Of a stretch of 16,848 bases of DNA, positions 15,773 to 16,848 are shown one piece after another. The stretch is from an uncultured Pseudomonadota bacterium (lineage in GTDB: Bacteria > Pseudomonadota > Gammaproteobacteria > Burkholderiales > SG8-39), in NCBI GenBank assembly GCA_903895005.1, contig CAITSH010000020.1, forward strand, positions 1 to 16,848. The letters are read 5' to 3'. A program made the position numbers and the translations under genes. The number at the start of each line of letters is the position of its first letter. Within the stretch, counting starts at the first letter, position 1. The notes under the pieces were generated by a model. It made no database searches. It worked only from the letters and a program-made list of their open reading frames with translations, and had not been told where the DNA came from.

Positions 15773-15859
15773 CGGTTTGTTCCTTTGTGAATCTGCTGAA
15801 TCTGGTGGGGCTGCAAGCCAATAGGCAGCGTATATCGCAGGTTTTATGGGTAAGCCGGT

Positions 15860-16303
15860 CTAAGACCCCAACGTGAGAACTTTCATCAACATCGATTTGG
15901 CGGTGTTCATCATCTCGATGTTGGTCTGGTAGGAACGCGATGCCGAAATCATGTTCACCATTTCATCGACCACATTGACGTTGGGCATGGTGACGTAGCC
16001 CTCGGCGTCGGCCATTGGATGCGACGGATCGTGCAGGCGGCGCATCGGCGTCTGGTCCTCGACAATGCCGCCAACTTTTACGCCGACGCCACCCGCCGCG
16101 CCCCCGCCGCCCATCGCACCGGACTGCCTGCCGGCGACCGGAAGCGGCATCGATTCGAAAGTGACATGGCGGGCTCGATAGGCCTTCCCGTCGGCGCCGG
16201 TGGCGCTGTCCGCGTTGGCGAGATTACTCGCGACCACGTTAAGCCGCTGGCTCTGCGCCGAAACGGCGGAACTGGAGACTTCAAATACCTTGAACAGGGA
16301 CAT
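15860..16303 (-). CDS. flgC: Flagellar proximal rod protein FlgC
   Basis: The 147-aa product forms part of the proximal rod with FlgB. It starts [20 protein letters not shown] and continues [20 protein letters not shown] (21-40), then [11 protein letters not shown], as is usual in FlgC. The C-terminus has [20 protein letters not shown] (about 103-122) and [20 protein letters not shown]. It is slightly longer than the enteric form (134 aa) owing to a Gly/Ala-rich stretch near residues 61-75. No strong ribosome-binding site is visible, so it may be translated by coupling to flgB, whose stop is 44 nt upstream. Confidence 0.97.
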   Translation of the reverse strand: MSLFKVFEVSSSAVSAQSQRLNVVASNLANADSATGADGKAYRARHVTFESMPLPVAGRQSGAMGGGGAAGGVGVKVGGIVEDQTPMRRLHDPSHPMADAEGYVTMPNVNVVDEMVNMISASRSYQTNIEMMNTAKSMLMKVLTLGS

Positions 16304-16347
16304 GGTGGACTCGCTTAGGCGTCGTGGTGATTTCGGGGCGGTTCCGG

Positions 16348-16746
16348 CTAACCGGTGATCGCTGCCAGCATGGTTTTGATCTGGTGATTCAAAAAACGAA
16401 GCGAGGCTTCATAACGCACTGCGTTATCTGCGAACTGCGCACGCTCAACGTCCATATCGACGCTGTTGCGATCGAGGCTTCCCTGCGCCGCGTTACGGTA
16501 TTGCAGCCCGACGTTGCCGATCGAACCGGCCGGCGCCATGTGCGCCGCATCGGTGCGGCCGGCGCTTTGCGCGGCGGCGGCGCCGCCAGAAGCGGCGCGC
16601 AGTGCGGCGTTGAAGTCAAAGTCACGCGCCTGATATCCGGGCGTATCGGCGTTGGCAATGTTAGAGGCAAGCACCTGCTGGCGCTGTGAGCGCAGCAGCA
16701 TGGCCTGACTGTGAAAGCTCAAGTTTTCGTCCAGTTTGCCGATCAT
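16348..16746 (-). CDS. flgB: Flagellar proximal rod protein FlgB
   Basis: This 132-aa protein (enteric FlgB is about 138) is the first gene of the cluster and the rod base protein. It has [20 protein letters not shown], then [20 protein letters not shown] (21-40), the FlgB signature, and C-terminal [20 protein letters not shown] before [17 protein letters not shown]. The reading frame is open 19 codons further upstream, but the ATG at 16746 is chosen because AGAGGG lies 10 nt before it and family members start here with MI-KLD. A short Ala/Gly-rich stretch lies mid-protein (about 50-63). The operon promoter is expected upstream, near or beyond the right edge. Confidence 0.96.
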   Translation of the reverse strand: MIGKLDENLSFHSQAMLLRSQRQQVLASNIANADTPGYQARDFDFNAALRAASGGAAAAQSAGRTDAAHMAPAGSIGNVGLQYRNAAQGSLDRNSVDMDVERAQFADNAVRYEASLRFLNHQIKTMLAAITG

Positions 16747-16848
16747 GATGACGTGACCCTCTGGTTGCGTTCGGAAATTCCACTTCGAGCAGCCATTATC
16801 CAAACCCGTGACTTGCCTCCATGGTTTGAATAGAGGCCGATTACCGGG
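16747..16848 (-). promoter_or_regulatory. Leader region of the flgB operon, promoter not identified
   Basis: These 102 bases run from flgB to the window edge. An inverted repeat, CAAACC (16801-16806) and GGTTTG (16823-16828), has a 16-nt spacer. GATAAT on the minus strand (in TTTGGATAATGG, near 16796) resembles a -10 hexamer, but no matching -35 lies at the right distance. I found no acceptable sigma-54 (GG-N10-GC) or FliA site. A divergent flgA beyond the edge would fit the usual layout but is not visible. Confidence 0.25.

Noticed and set aside
15773..15859. TAAA-N16-GCCTATTG on the minus strand upstream of flgD as an internal FliA promoter
   Set aside because: The spacing is one base off and the -10 match is partial; flgD is an early hook gene, not expected to depend on FliA.
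16747..16800. Possible sigma-54 promoter upstream of flgB
   Set aside because: TGGAATTTCCGAACGC has 11 rather than 10 bases between GG and GC and lacks the TTGC element.

Overview
The window is high-GC DNA from a motile Gram-negative proteobacterium. FlgH and FlgI (outer-membrane and periplasmic rings), a two-domain FlgJ and the unbroken order flgB to flgL fit a betaproteobacterium best. That placement is an inference from gene content and style; no rRNA or other phylogenetic marker is present. No mobile element, CRISPR array, tRNA or rRNA was seen.

Left part (1-3729), signalling. A minus-strand gene that runs off the left edge encodes an HDOD domain followed by a receiver domain. Divergent from it, on the plus strand, is a pair made of a soluble histidine kinase (receiver, PAS-like, HisKA_3 and ATPase domains) and a NarL/FixJ-type response regulator 9 nt downstream. 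The 290-nt divergent spacer holds a 14-bp perfect palindrome, an AT-rich promoter candidate and a G8 tract at the ribosome-binding site of the HDOD gene. A second G8 tract lies inside the kinase gene.

Middle (3816-5600), c-di-GMP. A minus-strand gene converges on the response regulator. It encodes a cytoplasmic diguanylate cyclase with an intact GGEEF active site and a correctly spaced RxxD inhibitory site. It lies just downstream of flgL in the same orientation, and its leader contains a plausible FliA (sigma-28)-like promoter.

Right part (5726-16746), flagellum. Eleven minus-strand genes form an intact cluster in the order flgB-C-D-E-F-G-H-I-J-K-L. They encode the rod (FlgB, C, F, G), hook cap (FlgD), hook (FlgE), L ring (FlgH), P ring (FlgI), rod cap/peptidoglycan hydrolase (FlgJ) and hook-filament junction (FlgK, FlgL). 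All are full length. Spacing is tight from flgG to flgJ and at flgK-flgL, with gaps of about 45-90 nt elsewhere. flgA, flgM and flgN are not in the window; the operon promoter probably lies in or beyond the last 100 bases.

Together this looks like ordinary axial-structure flagellar genes joined to a phosphorelay and c-di-GMP module that could link motility to a sessile switch. The flagellar genes hold few surprises. The less ordinary material is in the signalling genes, their spacer, and some accessory domains or unusual termini in FlgC, FlgD, FlgE, FlgH, FlgK and FlgL.
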